Shown here: piece after piece, positions 14,516 through 21,915 of the stretch
Layout: each line of letters starts with the position of its first letter
How positions within the stretch are numbered: the stretch's first letter is position 1
Origin: Solirubrobacteraceae bacterium
Lineage (GTDB): Bacteria; Actinomycetota; Thermoleophilia; Solirubrobacterales; Solirubrobacteraceae
NCBI GenBank assembly: GCA_019683665.1
Contig: JADGIB010000009.1
Coordinates: forward strand, 1 to 26,388
Reading direction: 5' to 3'
Length of the DNA stretch: 26,388 nt
Notes under the pieces: generated by a model
Told to the model about the DNA's origin: nothing
The model's database searches: none
The model's input: the letters and a program-made list of their open reading frames with translations, nothing else
Position numbers and translations under genes: made by a program

Positions 14516-16431
14516 TGGGCAGGGGCGCCCCGCGGCGCGAGAATCACGGCATCCCGATCGGCACCGCCATCCTGATCGCGGGCCTGCTCATGGCCGCGGC
14601 ACTGGCCGGCTCGCTCCTGGCCGGTCGCCTGCGCGTGCCCGGGCTCCTGCTGTTCCTGGCCATCGGGATGGCGATCGGCAGCGACGGCCTCGGCCTGCTG
14701 CACTTCGATGACTACGAGCTGGCCCGCAACGTCGGGATCGTCGCGCTGGCCGTGATCATCTACGAGGGCGGCCTCAGCACCCGCGCCGCCGACCTGCGCC
14801 CGGTCTTCGGCGCCGCGCTGAGCCTGTCGGTCCTCGCCACGATCCTCACGGCGCTCATCGCCGGGGTCGCCGCCCACCTCCTGTTCGACCTGACGCTCCT
14901 GGAGGGGCTGCTGCTCGGGTCGATCATCGCCTCCACCGACGCCGCCGCCGTCTTCGCGATGCTGCGCGGCTCCGCGCTGCGGCCCCGCCTCGCGCGGCTG
15001 CTCGAGGGCGAGGCGGCCAGCAACGACCCGGTCGCCGTCCTCCTCGTCCTCGGGTTCATCGAGTGGATCACCATGCCCGACTACGGCGTCGCGGACATGG
15101 TCGTCCTCTTCGTCCGCCAGCTCGCGATCGGCGTCATCGCCGGCGTCGCGATCGGCTGGCTCGGCGCGCACGCCCTGCGCGCCGTCCAGCTCGCGACCCC
15201 CGGCCTCTACCCGGTCGCGTCGCTGACCATCGGCGCGATCGCGTTCGGGTCGGCCGACGCGCTCGGCGGCTCCGGCTTCCTCGCCGTCTACCTCGCCGGC
15301 CTCGTCCTCGGCTCGACCGACATCCCCGCCCGCCGCACGATCGGCGCGTTTCACTCCGGCCTGGCCTGGCTGGCCCAGCTCGCGATGTTCCTCACGCTCG
15401 GCCTGCTCGTCTTCCCGTCCCAGCTGTGGGGGATCGCCGGCCAAGGCGTCCTCCTCGCCGCCGTCCTCATCGTCGTCGCCCGCCCGGTCGCGAGCACCCT
15501 CTCGACGATCCTCTCGCGCTTCTCGCTCGCCGAGCGCGCCCTGCTCGCCTGGGTCGGCCTGCGCGGCGCCGTCCCGGTCGTCCTCGCGACGTTCCCGGTG
15601 ACGGCCGGCGTCGAGCACAGCCTCGACTTCTTCAACATCGTCTTCTTCGCGGTCATGGCCTCGCTCCTGCTCCAGGGGCCGCTCATCGAGCCGCTCGCCC
15701 GCCGCCTCGGCCTGACGACCGACGAGCCGCCGGTCAGCGACCCGCTCGTCGAGGTCGCGACGCTGCGGCGGCTCGGCGCCGACGTCGTCGAGTACGTCGT
15801 GCGGCCCGAGGACGCGATCGCGGGCGCGCCCGTCCGCGACCTCGCGCTCCCGCGCGAGGCGGTCGTCAACGTCATCGTCCGCGGCGACGAGGCGCTGCCG
15901 CCGCGCGGGTCGACGATCCTGCGCGCGGGCGACGCCCTCCACGTCCTCGTCCGCCGCGAGGTCGCCGACGAGGTCGCGGCGCTGCTGCGGCGCTGGCGCG
16001 AGGGGCCGATCGGCCCGCCGCCGCGCCCGCGGCCGACGCTCCACGGCCGCGCGCCGCTGTTCACGTCCGGCCCGGCCGCCGGCCTGCTCGAGGGACCGCC
16101 GGAGCGCCCGCGGCGGGTCGGGCGCCACGACGTCGTCGAGCGCCTGCGCGTGCGCCGCGACGAGCCGGGCGCGCTCGTCGTCCTCGACGACGGCCGCTAC
16201 GCGATCACCGGCCCGCAGACCGCGATCGGGGGCCGCGAGGACCTCGCCCGCTACGCGCGGCGGCGGCTGCGCGACGCGCCCGCGGCCGAGCGGCCGTGGC
16301 TGCGCAACGTCGTCGCCGCGCTCGCCGCCGACGACGGGCCGGACCGCGCCGCCCCGGCCGCCCCCCCGCCCGCCCCCCCCGCGGGGCCCCCCCGCCCCGC
16401 CGGGCCGCCCCCGCCCGCCGACGTCGCCTGA
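14515..16431 (+). CDS. CPA1 cation:proton antiporter with RCK_C domain (NhaP2-like)
   Basis: Probable K+ or Na+/H+ antiporter of the inner membrane. Residues 1-390 are the Na_H_Exchanger domain with about 12 helices. GRLRVPGLLLFLAIGMAIGS and IIYEGGLS are typical, as are STDAAAVF and EGEAASNDPVAVLLVLGF, the ion-binding core. A TrkA-C/RCK_C domain spans about 423-497, then comes a cytoplasmic domain of unknown role and a Pro/Ala tail encoded by runs of C. The start is uncertain. TTG 14515 is the only canonical in-frame start that keeps helix 1, but it overlaps the operator palindrome. ATC 14551, six bases after GAGAAT, would give the expected N terminus PIGTAILIAGLL. In-frame ATG 14590 would cut into helix 1. 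The family call is firm. Confidence 0.92.
   Translation: MGRGAPRRENHGIPIGTAILIAGLLMAAALAGSLLAGRLRVPGLLLFLAIGMAIGSDGLGLLHFDDYELARNVGIVALAVIIYEGGLSTRAADLRPVFGAALSLSVLATILTALIAGVAAHLLFDLTLLEGLLLGSIIASTDAAAVFAMLRGSALRPRLARLLEGEAASNDPVAVLLVLGFIEWITMPDYGVADMVVLFVRQLAIGVIAGVAIGWLGAHALRAVQLATPGLYPVASLTIGAIAFGSADALGGSGFLAVYLAGLVLGSTDIPARRTIGAFHSGLAWLAQLAMFLTLGLLVFPSQLWGIAGQGVLLAAVLIVVARPVASTLSTILSRFSLAERALLAWVGLRGAVPVVLATFPVTAGVEHSLDFFNIVFFAVMASLLLQGPLIEPLARRLGLTTDEPPVSDPLVEVATLRRLGADVVEYVVRPEDAIAGAPVRDLALPREAVVNVIVRGDEALPPRGSTILRAGDALHVLVRREVADEVAALLRRWREGPIGPPPRPRPTLHGRAPLFTSGPAAGLLEGPPERPRRVGRHDVVERLRVRRDEPGALVVLDDGRYAITGPQTAIGGREDLARYARRRLRDAPAAERPWLRNVVAALAADDGPDRAAPAAPPPAPPAGPPRPAGPPPPADVA
14539..14544 (+). 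promoter_or_regulatory. -10-like hexamer of the antiporter gene
   Basis: GAGAAT lies 23 bases after palindrome copy 1 and six bases before the ATC codon at 14551. The counterpart hexamer at the permease gene lies 22 bases after copy 2, so the pair supports one another. Confidence 0.35.
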
Positions 16432-16439
16432 GCGCCCGG

Positions 16440-16457
16440 ATGGGGAGCCGTCCCCAT
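16440..16457. promoter_or_regulatory. Palindromic operator candidate, copy 2
   Basis: ATGGGGA (16440-16446), spacer GCCG, TCCCCAT (16451-16457). The arms are identical to copy 1; the spacer differs, as expected of a protein-binding site rather than a simple duplication. Shared flanks are limited to GG before and T after. It ends 37 bases before the ATG of the permease-kinase-regulator operon. Confidence 0.65.
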
Positions 16458-16479
16458 TCCGGCCGCGGGCGCCGACCGC

Positions 16480-16485
16480 GACCAT
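16480..16485 (+). promoter_or_regulatory. -10-like hexamer of the permease operon
   Basis: GACCAT ends nine bases before the ATG at 16495 and starts 31.5 bases from the palindrome centre. It is a poor match to TANNNT, which fits a promoter that needs an activator. No Shine-Dalgarno precedes the ATG. Confidence 0.3.
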
Positions 16486-16494
16486 GGCCGGCGG

Positions 16495-17748
16495 ATGACC
16501 TTCGCCATCGTCGCCTTCGTCGTCGCGCTCGCCCTCATCGCCAGCGAGCGCATCGACCGCACGAAGGTCGCGCTCCTCGGGGCGGTCGTGCTCCTGCTCT
16601 CGCAGACGATCGACCAGGAGACCGCGATCGAGGCGATCGACTTCAACACGCTCGGCCTGCTGGCCGGGATGATGATCGTCGTCCGCCTCGTCGAGACGAC
16701 CGGCGCGTTCACGTACGTGGCGATCCGCGCCGGCCAGCTCTCGCGCGGGCGGCCGCTCGCGCTCGTCGTCTCGCTCGCGCTGGCGACCGCGGTCCTGTCG
16801 GCCTTCCTCGACAACCTGACGACGATCCTGCTCGTCGTCCCGGTGACGTTCCTCATCGCCGACGCGCTCGAGATCGACGCGATCCCGGTCGTCCTCATCG
16901 AGATCGTCGCCTGCAACATCGGCGGGACCGCGACGCTCATCGGCGACCCGCCGAACATCATGATCGCCGGCGCCACCGGGCTCTCGTTCGACGCGTTCCT
17001 CCTCAACCTCGCGCCGGTCGCGGCGTTCACGACCGTCGCCGCCGTCCTCGGGCTCTACGCCGTCTTCCGCCGGCGGCTGCGGGTCCCCGAGGCCGCCCGC
17101 CGGCGGGTCATGGACCTCGACGCCGCCGCCTCGATCGAGGACGCCCGCGAGCTGCGGGTCCTGCTGCCGATCCTCGCCCTGACGATCCTCGGCTTCTTCG
17201 TCCACAAGCCGCTGCACCTCGAGCCGGCGACGGTCGCGCTCGCCGGGGCGACGATCATGCTCCTGCTGACCCGCCAGAGGCTCCACGAGACGCTCGCCGC
17301 GATCGAGTGGCCGACGCTCTTCTTCTTCGCCGGCCTGTTCGTCATGGTCGGGGCGCTCGAGCACACCGGCGCCGTCGACGAGCTCGCCCAGGTGATCGTC
17401 GACGCCACCGACGGGAACCGCAGCGCCGAGCTGCTGGCGATCTCGTGGTCGGCGGCGATCGTCGGCGGGATCATCGACAACATCCCGCTCACCGCGACGA
17501 TGATCCCGGTCGTCGCGGAGATCGCCGGCGACGGCGGCGACGACGCCTACTGGTGGGCGCTCGCGCTCGGCGCCTGCTTCGGCGGCAACCTCACGCTCGT
17601 CTCCGCCGCCGCGAACGTCGCCGCCGCCGGGATGGCGACGCGGATGGGCCGGCCGATCGGCTTCGTCCGGTTCCTGAAGGTCGGCGTCCCGGTCACGCTG
17701 CTGTCGATGGTCGTCGTCACCGCCTACCTCTACGTTCGCTACCTCTGA
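16495..17748 (+). CDS. ArsB/NhaD-type (ion transporter superfamily) permease
   Basis: Inner-membrane transporter of 417 aa with about ten hydrophobic helices. It shows the two inverted half-repeats of the ion transporter superfamily: FLDNLTTILLVVPVTF followed by NIGGTATLIGDPPNIM (about 141-156), and IIDNIPLTATMIPVV followed by FGGNLTLVSAAANVAA (about 359-375). These motifs are shared by ArsB arsenite permeases, the P-protein/OCA2 group and NhaD-like Na+/H+ antiporters. No arsR or arsC lies nearby, so I do not call an arsenic function. The stop overlaps the kinase start as TGATG (17746-17750), making this gene the first of a three-gene operon with a two-component system. Confidence 0.88.
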   Translation: MTFAIVAFVVALALIASERIDRTKVALLGAVVLLLSQTIDQETAIEAIDFNTLGLLAGMMIVVRLVETTGAFTYVAIRAGQLSRGRPLALVVSLALATAVLSAFLDNLTTILLVVPVTFLIADALEIDAIPVVLIEIVACNIGGTATLIGDPPNIMIAGATGLSFDAFLLNLAPVAAFTTVAAVLGLYAVFRRRLRVPEAARRRVMDLDAAASIEDARELRVLLPILALTILGFFVHKPLHLEPATVALAGATIMLLLTRQRLHETLAAIEWPTLFFFAGLFVMVGALEHTGAVDELAQVIVDATDGNRSAELLAISWSAAIVGGIIDNIPLTATMIPVVAEIAGDGGDDAYWWALALGACFGGNLTLVSAAANVAAAGMATRMGRPIGFVRFLKVGVPVTLLSMVVVTAYLYVRYL

Positions 17749-18704
17749 TGACGCTGCTGCGACGCGTGCTCCTCGTCAACGCGGTCGTGCTGCTCGCCGC
17801 GGCGGCCGCGCTGGCGATCACCCCGCTGACCGTCAGCTCGACCGCCCGCACCACCGAGGTCGTCGTCCTCGTCGCCGGGGCGGTCGCGGTCATCGCCTTC
17901 AGCGGCCTGCTCCTGCGCCGGCTGTTCCGGCCGCTGAGCGAGCTGGCCGAGCTCATGGACGAGATCGACCCGCTCGAGCCGGGCCGGCGCATCGAGGTCC
18001 ACCGCTCGGTGGCCGAGGTCGCCCGGCTGGAGAGCGCGTTCAACGCGATGCTCGACCGCCTCGAGCACGAGCGCCGCCTCAGCGCCCGCCGCGCGCTCCA
18101 GGCCCAGGAGCGCGAGCGCCGGCGGCTGGCGCGCGAGCTGCACGACGAGCTCGGCCAGGCGCTCACCGGCGTCGTGCTCGTCCTCGACGGGCTCGCCCGC
18201 GAGGCCCCGCCCGAGCTGCGCCCGGCGGTCAGCGAGGTCCAGGAGACCGCGCGCGCGGCGGGGGAGAAGGTCCGCGACCTCGCCCGCGGCCTGCGCCCGC
18301 AGGCGCTGGAGGCGTTCGGCCTGCGCAGCGCGCTGGCCAGCCTCGCCGCCGGATTCGAGGAGCGCAGCGGCCTGCGCGTCCGCTGCGAGGTCCCGCCCGA
18401 CCTGCCCGAGCTGACCCCCGACCAGGAGCTGGCCGTCTACCGGGCCGCCCAGGAGAGCCTGACGAACGTCGCCCGCCACGCGGAGGCGACCGCGGTGATC
18501 CTGTCGCTGCGGCGCGGGGACGACGCGATCGCGCTCACCGTCGCCGACGACGGCGTCGGCGCCGACCCCGAGGCGCTCCACGACGCGGGCGGCATCGGCG
18601 GGATGCGCGAGCGCGCGATGCTCCTGGGCGGCCGCCTCAGCGTCGGGCGGGCCGCCGAGCTCGGCGGGTGCGAGGTCCGGCTCGAGCTGCCGCTGGAGGC
18701 CTGA
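17748..18704 (+). CDS. NarL-family sensor histidine kinase
   Basis: Membrane histidine kinase of 318 aa. Two helices (about 5-25 and 36-58) are separated by only some ten residues, so there is no real extracytoplasmic sensor domain; it may sense within the membrane or through a partner. A HAMP-like linker (59-110) leads to the HisKA_3 dimerisation domain with the phospho-acceptor His132 in ARELHDELGQALTG. The HATPase domain shows the N box QESLTNVARHA and the G1 box VADDGVGADP. It starts one base into the permease stop (TGATG) and is followed by its response regulator two bases after its stop. Co-operonic coupling to an ion permease suggests it monitors the ion or membrane state handled by that permease; this is inference. 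Confidence 0.93.
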   Translation: MTLLRRVLLVNAVVLLAAAAALAITPLTVSSTARTTEVVVLVAGAVAVIAFSGLLLRRLFRPLSELAELMDEIDPLEPGRRIEVHRSVAEVARLESAFNAMLDRLEHERRLSARRALQAQERERRRLARELHDELGQALTGVVLVLDGLAREAPPELRPAVSEVQETARAAGEKVRDLARGLRPQALEAFGLRSALASLAAGFEERSGLRVRCEVPPDLPELTPDQELAVYRAAQESLTNVARHAEATAVILSLRRGDDAIALTVADDGVGADPEALHDAGGIGGMRERAMLLGGRLSVGRAAELGGCEVRLELPLEA

Positions 18705-18706
18705 CC

Positions 18707-19357
18707 GTGGCGGTCCCGCTCGTCACGAACGTCCTCATCGCCGACGACCACTCGCTCATCCGCAGCGGGCTGCGCGCCGTCCTCGACGGCGCCCCGGACC
18801 TGCGCGTCGTCGCCGAGGCCGGCGACGGGATCGAGGCGGTCGAGCTCGGGCTGCGCGAGGACGTCCACCTCGCCGTCCTCGACGTCGTCATGCCGCTGCG
18901 CACCGGGCTGCAGGCGGCGGCCGAGCTGTCGCGCCGCCGGCCGGAGCTGCAGATCCTCATGCTCTCGATGCACGACACCGAGGACTACTGCTTCCAGGCG
19001 CTGAAGGCCGGCGCCTCCGGCTACGTCCTCAAGACCCAGGCCGACCGCGAGCTCGTCGAGGCCTGCCGGGCGGCGATGCGCGGCGAGCCGTTCCTGTCGC
19101 CGCCGACCGTGCGCACGCTCATGCGCAGCTACCTCGACGACCCGTCCGAGCGGGCGCTCCACCCGCTCACCCCGCGCGAGCTCGACGTCGTCAAGCTCGT
19201 CGCCGAGGCGCACACGACGCAGGAGATCGCGCAGCTGCTCATGATCAGCCCGCGGACGGTCGAGCGCCACCGCGAGAACATCCTCGCCAAGCTGGGGATG
19301 CGCGACCGCGTCGAGCTGACGCGGTGGGCGATCCGCCACGGGCTGATCGAGCCGTAG
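18707..19357 (+). CDS. NarL/LuxR-type response regulator
   Basis: DNA-binding response regulator of 216 aa, the cognate partner of the preceding kinase. The receiver domain (about 8-125) has acidic pair Asp13/Asp14, phospho-acceptor Asp59 in LAVLDVVMP, a switch residue in LMLSMHD and the conserved Lys in GASGYVLK. The LuxR-type helix-turn-helix is at about 150-210: LTPRELDVVKLVAEAHTTQE, then ISPRTVERHRENILAKLGM. GTG 18707 is chosen because GGAGG (18695-18699) precedes it by seven bases and it gives the normal receiver N terminus. It is the best candidate to bind the ATGGGGA-N4-TCCCCAT elements upstream, which would mean autoregulation. Confidence 0.95.
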   Translation: MAVPLVTNVLIADDHSLIRSGLRAVLDGAPDLRVVAEAGDGIEAVELGLREDVHLAVLDVVMPLRTGLQAAAELSRRRPELQILMLSMHDTEDYCFQALKAGASGYVLKTQADRELVEACRAAMRGEPFLSPPTVRTLMRSYLDDPSERALHPLTPRELDVVKLVAEAHTTQEIAQLLMISPRTVERHRENILAKLGMRDRVELTRWAIRHGLIEP

Positions 19358-19365
19358 CCCCGGGG

Positions 19366-20520
19366 TCAGGCGGCGGCCGCCGCGGCCGGGCGCCCGCCCC
19401 GGCGCGGCGCGCCGGCGGCGAACACGAACTCGGGCGGCGCGACCGCCAGGTAGCGGTTGAAGAAGCGGTCGATCCACCACTGGCGGTCGACGGCGCGCAT
19501 GATCCGGTCGACGAGCGGCGGGCGGTCGTTCAGCGGCCCCACGAGGTGCTGCATCCGCAGCAGCCAGCGGTACGCGCGGGCGTGCGAGTCCGAGAACGCG
19601 CCGTAGCGGGCCAGCGCCTGCGCCCGCGTCTGGCGGCCCTCGACGACGGCGCGCAGCTCGCGCCCGGCGGCGAGGCCGAAGTAGAAGGCGGTGCGGATGC
19701 CCTCGGCCGTCAGCGGCAGGCAGTGGCCGGCGCTGTCGCCGGCGAAGAAGACGTCCTCGCTGACGGCCGGGCGCAGCTGGTGGGGGATCCAGTTGCCCTG
19801 GTAGCCGTTCAGCGGCCGGTTCAGCTCGGTGGCGAGGTCGACCGTCGGCTGCTTGACGTGGTCGTGCGGGTCGAACGAGCCGACGCCGACGCGGACCTCG
19901 TCGGCGGCCGGGAAGCTCCAGCCGTAGCCGGCGCGGATGACCCGCCCGTCGATCCACAGCTCCATGTCGCGCCCGGTCCCCTCGGGGTGGACCTCCAGGC
20001 CGCGCGACAGGCGCGCGTCGGGCGGCTGGATGCGCAGGTCGCGGCCGAGCACCCGCCGCCAGCCGAGCGCGTCGACGACGAGCGGGGCGCGCAGGTCGCC
20101 GCGGTCGGTGTGGACGGTGTGCGTCTCGCCGCGGGTGATCGACTCGACCTTCGCCGTGTCGAACGCGAAGTCGCCCTGGCCGGCGAGCGCCGCGCACAGC
20201 GCCGGGTAGTCGAACGTCGAGAACGTCCACGGCAGGTGGTAGCGGATCGTCGACCGGGAGGTGTGGACGACGAGGTCGCCGAACGTCTGGCGGATCGTCG
20301 ACTCGAGGCCGAGGTTCGTCAGCCAGAGCGTCGGGGCGGCGCAGGCGGAGGTCTGGCGCTCGCCGATCTCGTAGCGGTCGATCACCATGACCCGCGCGCC
20401 GCTGCCGGCGAGCTCGCGGGCGGCGGCCAGGCCGGCGAAGCTGGCGCCGCAGATGAGGACGTCGACGTCGGCGTCGAGGGGGGTGCGCTCGGCGCCGCGC
20501 TTGGTGGCACGGACGGGCAT
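19366..20520 (-). CDS. Geranylgeranyl-reductase-like FAD-dependent oxidoreductase
   Basis: Flavoprotein of 384 aa in the p-hydroxybenzoate-hydroxylase fold. The N-terminal dinucleotide loop is ICGASFAGLAAARELA (residues 23-38), with Ala in place of the middle Gly of GxGxxG. The second FAD motif is FFAGDSAGHCLPLTAEGIRT (259-278), whose GDSAG...P...GI form is typical of geranylgeranyl reductases and related monooxygenases. Members reduce isoprenoid chains of lipids or quinones, or oxidise small aromatics; the substrate here is not known and no isoprenoid genes are adjacent. The C terminus ends in an Ala-rich tail. ATG 20520 is preceded by a -35/-10 pair on the minus strand. It is convergent with the response regulator, eight bases apart. 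Confidence 0.85.
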   Translation of the reverse strand: MPVRATKRGAERTPLDADVDVLICGASFAGLAAARELAGSGARVMVIDRYEIGERQTSACAAPTLWLTNLGLESTIRQTFGDLVVHTSRSTIRYHLPWTFSTFDYPALCAALAGQGDFAFDTAKVESITRGETHTVHTDRGDLRAPLVVDALGWRRVLGRDLRIQPPDARLSRGLEVHPEGTGRDMELWIDGRVIRAGYGWSFPAADEVRVGVGSFDPHDHVKQPTVDLATELNRPLNGYQGNWIPHQLRPAVSEDVFFAGDSAGHCLPLTAEGIRTAFYFGLAAGRELRAVVEGRQTRAQALARYGAFSDSHARAYRWLLRMQHLVGPLNDRPPLVDRIMRAVDRQWWIDRFFNRYLAVAPPEFVFAAGAPRRGGRPAAAAAA

Positions 20521-20532
20521 GTCGGGCCGCGC

Positions 20533-20560
20533 AGCCTACAAGCGGCGGGCCGGCTGTCAC
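20533..20560 (-). promoter_or_regulatory. Promoter of the flavoprotein gene
   Basis: On the minus strand GTGACA (20560-20555), a 16-bp spacer and TAGGCT (20538-20533). The transcript would start about five bases before the ATG at 20520. The -35 overlaps that of the divergent rpsA promoter almost completely. Confidence 0.5.
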
Positions 20561-20582
20561 GCACGCGCGAGACCGCTAGGAT
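20554..20582 (+). promoter_or_regulatory. Promoter of rpsA
   Basis: CTGTCA (20554-20559), a 17-bp spacer and TAGGAT (20577-20582). The -10 ends nine bases before the ATG at 20592, so the mRNA would be leaderless or nearly so. There is no Shine-Dalgarno, which suits the idea that rpsA transcripts can start without S1-dependent leader recognition. Confidence 0.55.
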
Positions 20583-20591
20583 TCGTGGCTC

Positions 20592-21905
20592 ATGCCCACC
20601 ACAGTCCAGACCCCTCCCAGCAACCCGAACGCCACGGTGGTTGCGGGATCCGACGGGCTCCTGCTCGAGATCGACGGGCAGGTCGTCCCGAACTACGACG
20701 CGACGTTCACCCATTTCGAGGAGGGTGACGTCGTCACGGGCCGCGTCGTCCGCATCGACAACGACGAGGTGCTCGTCGACGTCGGCTACAAGAGCGAGGG
20801 GGTCATCCCCGCCAACGAGCTTTCCATCCGCAAGTCGGTCGACCCCCACGAGGAGGTCGAGATCGGCGAGGAGGTCGACGCCCTCGTCCTCACGAAGGAG
20901 GACCAGGACGGCCGCCTGATCGTCTCCAAGAAGCGCGCCCGCTTCGAGCGCGCCTGGCGCCGCATCGAGGCCGCCGCCGACTCCGGCGAGCCGGTCGTCG
21001 GCACCGTCATCGAGGTGGTCAAGGGCGGCCTCATCATCGACCTCGGCGTCCGCGGCTTCCTGCCCGCGTCGCTCGTCGACATCCGGCGCGTGCCCAATCT
21101 CGACGAGTACATGGGCCAGCAGATCGAGTGCAAGGTCATCGAGCTGAACCGGTCGCGCAACAACGTCGTGCTGTCGCGCCGGGCCGTGCTCGAGGAGCAG
21201 CGCCGCGAGGACCGCGAGCGGATCCTCGAGCGCCTGCAGCCGGGCCTCATCGTCGAGGGCCAGATCTCGAACATCGTCGACTTCGGCGCGTTCGTCGACC
21301 TCGACGGCATCGACGGCCTCATCCACATCTCCGAGCTGTCCTGGTCGCACGTCAACCACCCGAGCGAGATCCTCGAGATCGGCCAGACCGTCCAGGTCAA
21401 GGTGCTCGACATCGACCGCGAGCGGCAGCGGATCTCGCTGGGCCTCAAGCAGACCCAGGAGGACCCGTGGCAGCGGGTCGTCGACACGTACCACGTCGGC
21501 GACGAGCTCGAGGGCACGGTCACGAAGGTCGTCACGTTCGGCGCGTTCGTCGAGATCCTCGACGGCGTCGAGGGCCTCGTCCACATCTCCGAGCTGGCGC
21601 CGCACCACGTCGAGAACCCGCGGGAGATCGTCCAGCCGGGCGACGACGTGCGCGTGAAGATCCTCGAGATCGACTCCAACCGCCGCCGCCTGTCGCTGTC
21701 GGTCAAGCGCGTCGAGGGCCAGGTCCTCCCGGTCCGCTCGCTGACCGAGACCGAGCACGGGTCGGAGGAGGACCAGTCCGGCGGCGAGGCAGGCAACCTC
21801 GACGACCTGCCGTCGCTGGGCCTCTCGGAGGACGTCTTTGCCGAGGCGCCGCCGAGCGACGAGGCCGCCGCGGGCGACGAGGGCGACGGGTCCGCGTCCT
21901 CGTAG
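20592..21905 (+). CDS. rpsA: 30S ribosomal protein S1
   Basis: mRNA-binding ribosomal protein, 437 aa, with four S1 (OB-fold) repeats at about residues 44-116, 131-197, 217-286 and 301-373. Repeats 3 and 4 are the most canonical: FGAFVDLDGIDGLIHISELS and FGAFVEILDGVEGLVHISEL. The N terminus is short, and an acidic, Ser/Gly-rich tail follows repeat 4. Four repeats is the usual number in high-GC Gram-positives, compared with six in E. coli. The gene lies before coaE as in other actinobacteria, with only 10 bases between the stop and the coaE GTG. Confidence 0.97.
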   Translation: MPTTVQTPPSNPNATVVAGSDGLLLEIDGQVVPNYDATFTHFEEGDVVTGRVVRIDNDEVLVDVGYKSEGVIPANELSIRKSVDPHEEVEIGEEVDALVLTKEDQDGRLIVSKKRARFERAWRRIEAAADSGEPVVGTVIEVVKGGLIIDLGVRGFLPASLVDIRRVPNLDEYMGQQIECKVIELNRSRNNVVLSRRAVLEEQRREDRERILERLQPGLIVEGQISNIVDFGAFVDLDGIDGLIHISELSWSHVNHPSEILEIGQTVQVKVLDIDRERQRISLGLKQTQEDPWQRVVDTYHVGDELEGTVTKVVTFGAFVEILDGVEGLVHISELAPHHVENPREIVQPGDDVRVKILEIDSNRRRLSLSVKRVEGQVLPVRSLTETEHGSEEDQSGGEAGNLDDLPSLGLSEDVFAEAPPSDEAAAGDEGDGSASS

Positions 21906-21915
21906 GCCGGCTGCG

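Noticed and set aside
12835..17364. A very long open frame on the minus strand (over 1500 codons)
   Set aside because: It is a GC-rich shadow of polA, the antiporter and the permease, which have clear domains on the plus strand. Only the part at about 13430-13820 is real coding, as part of the frameshifted collagen-like gene.
16495..17748. Calling the permease an arsenite efflux pump (arsB)
   Set aside because: Shared superfamily motifs only; no arsR, arsC or arsenic-linked gene nearby. A broader name is safer.
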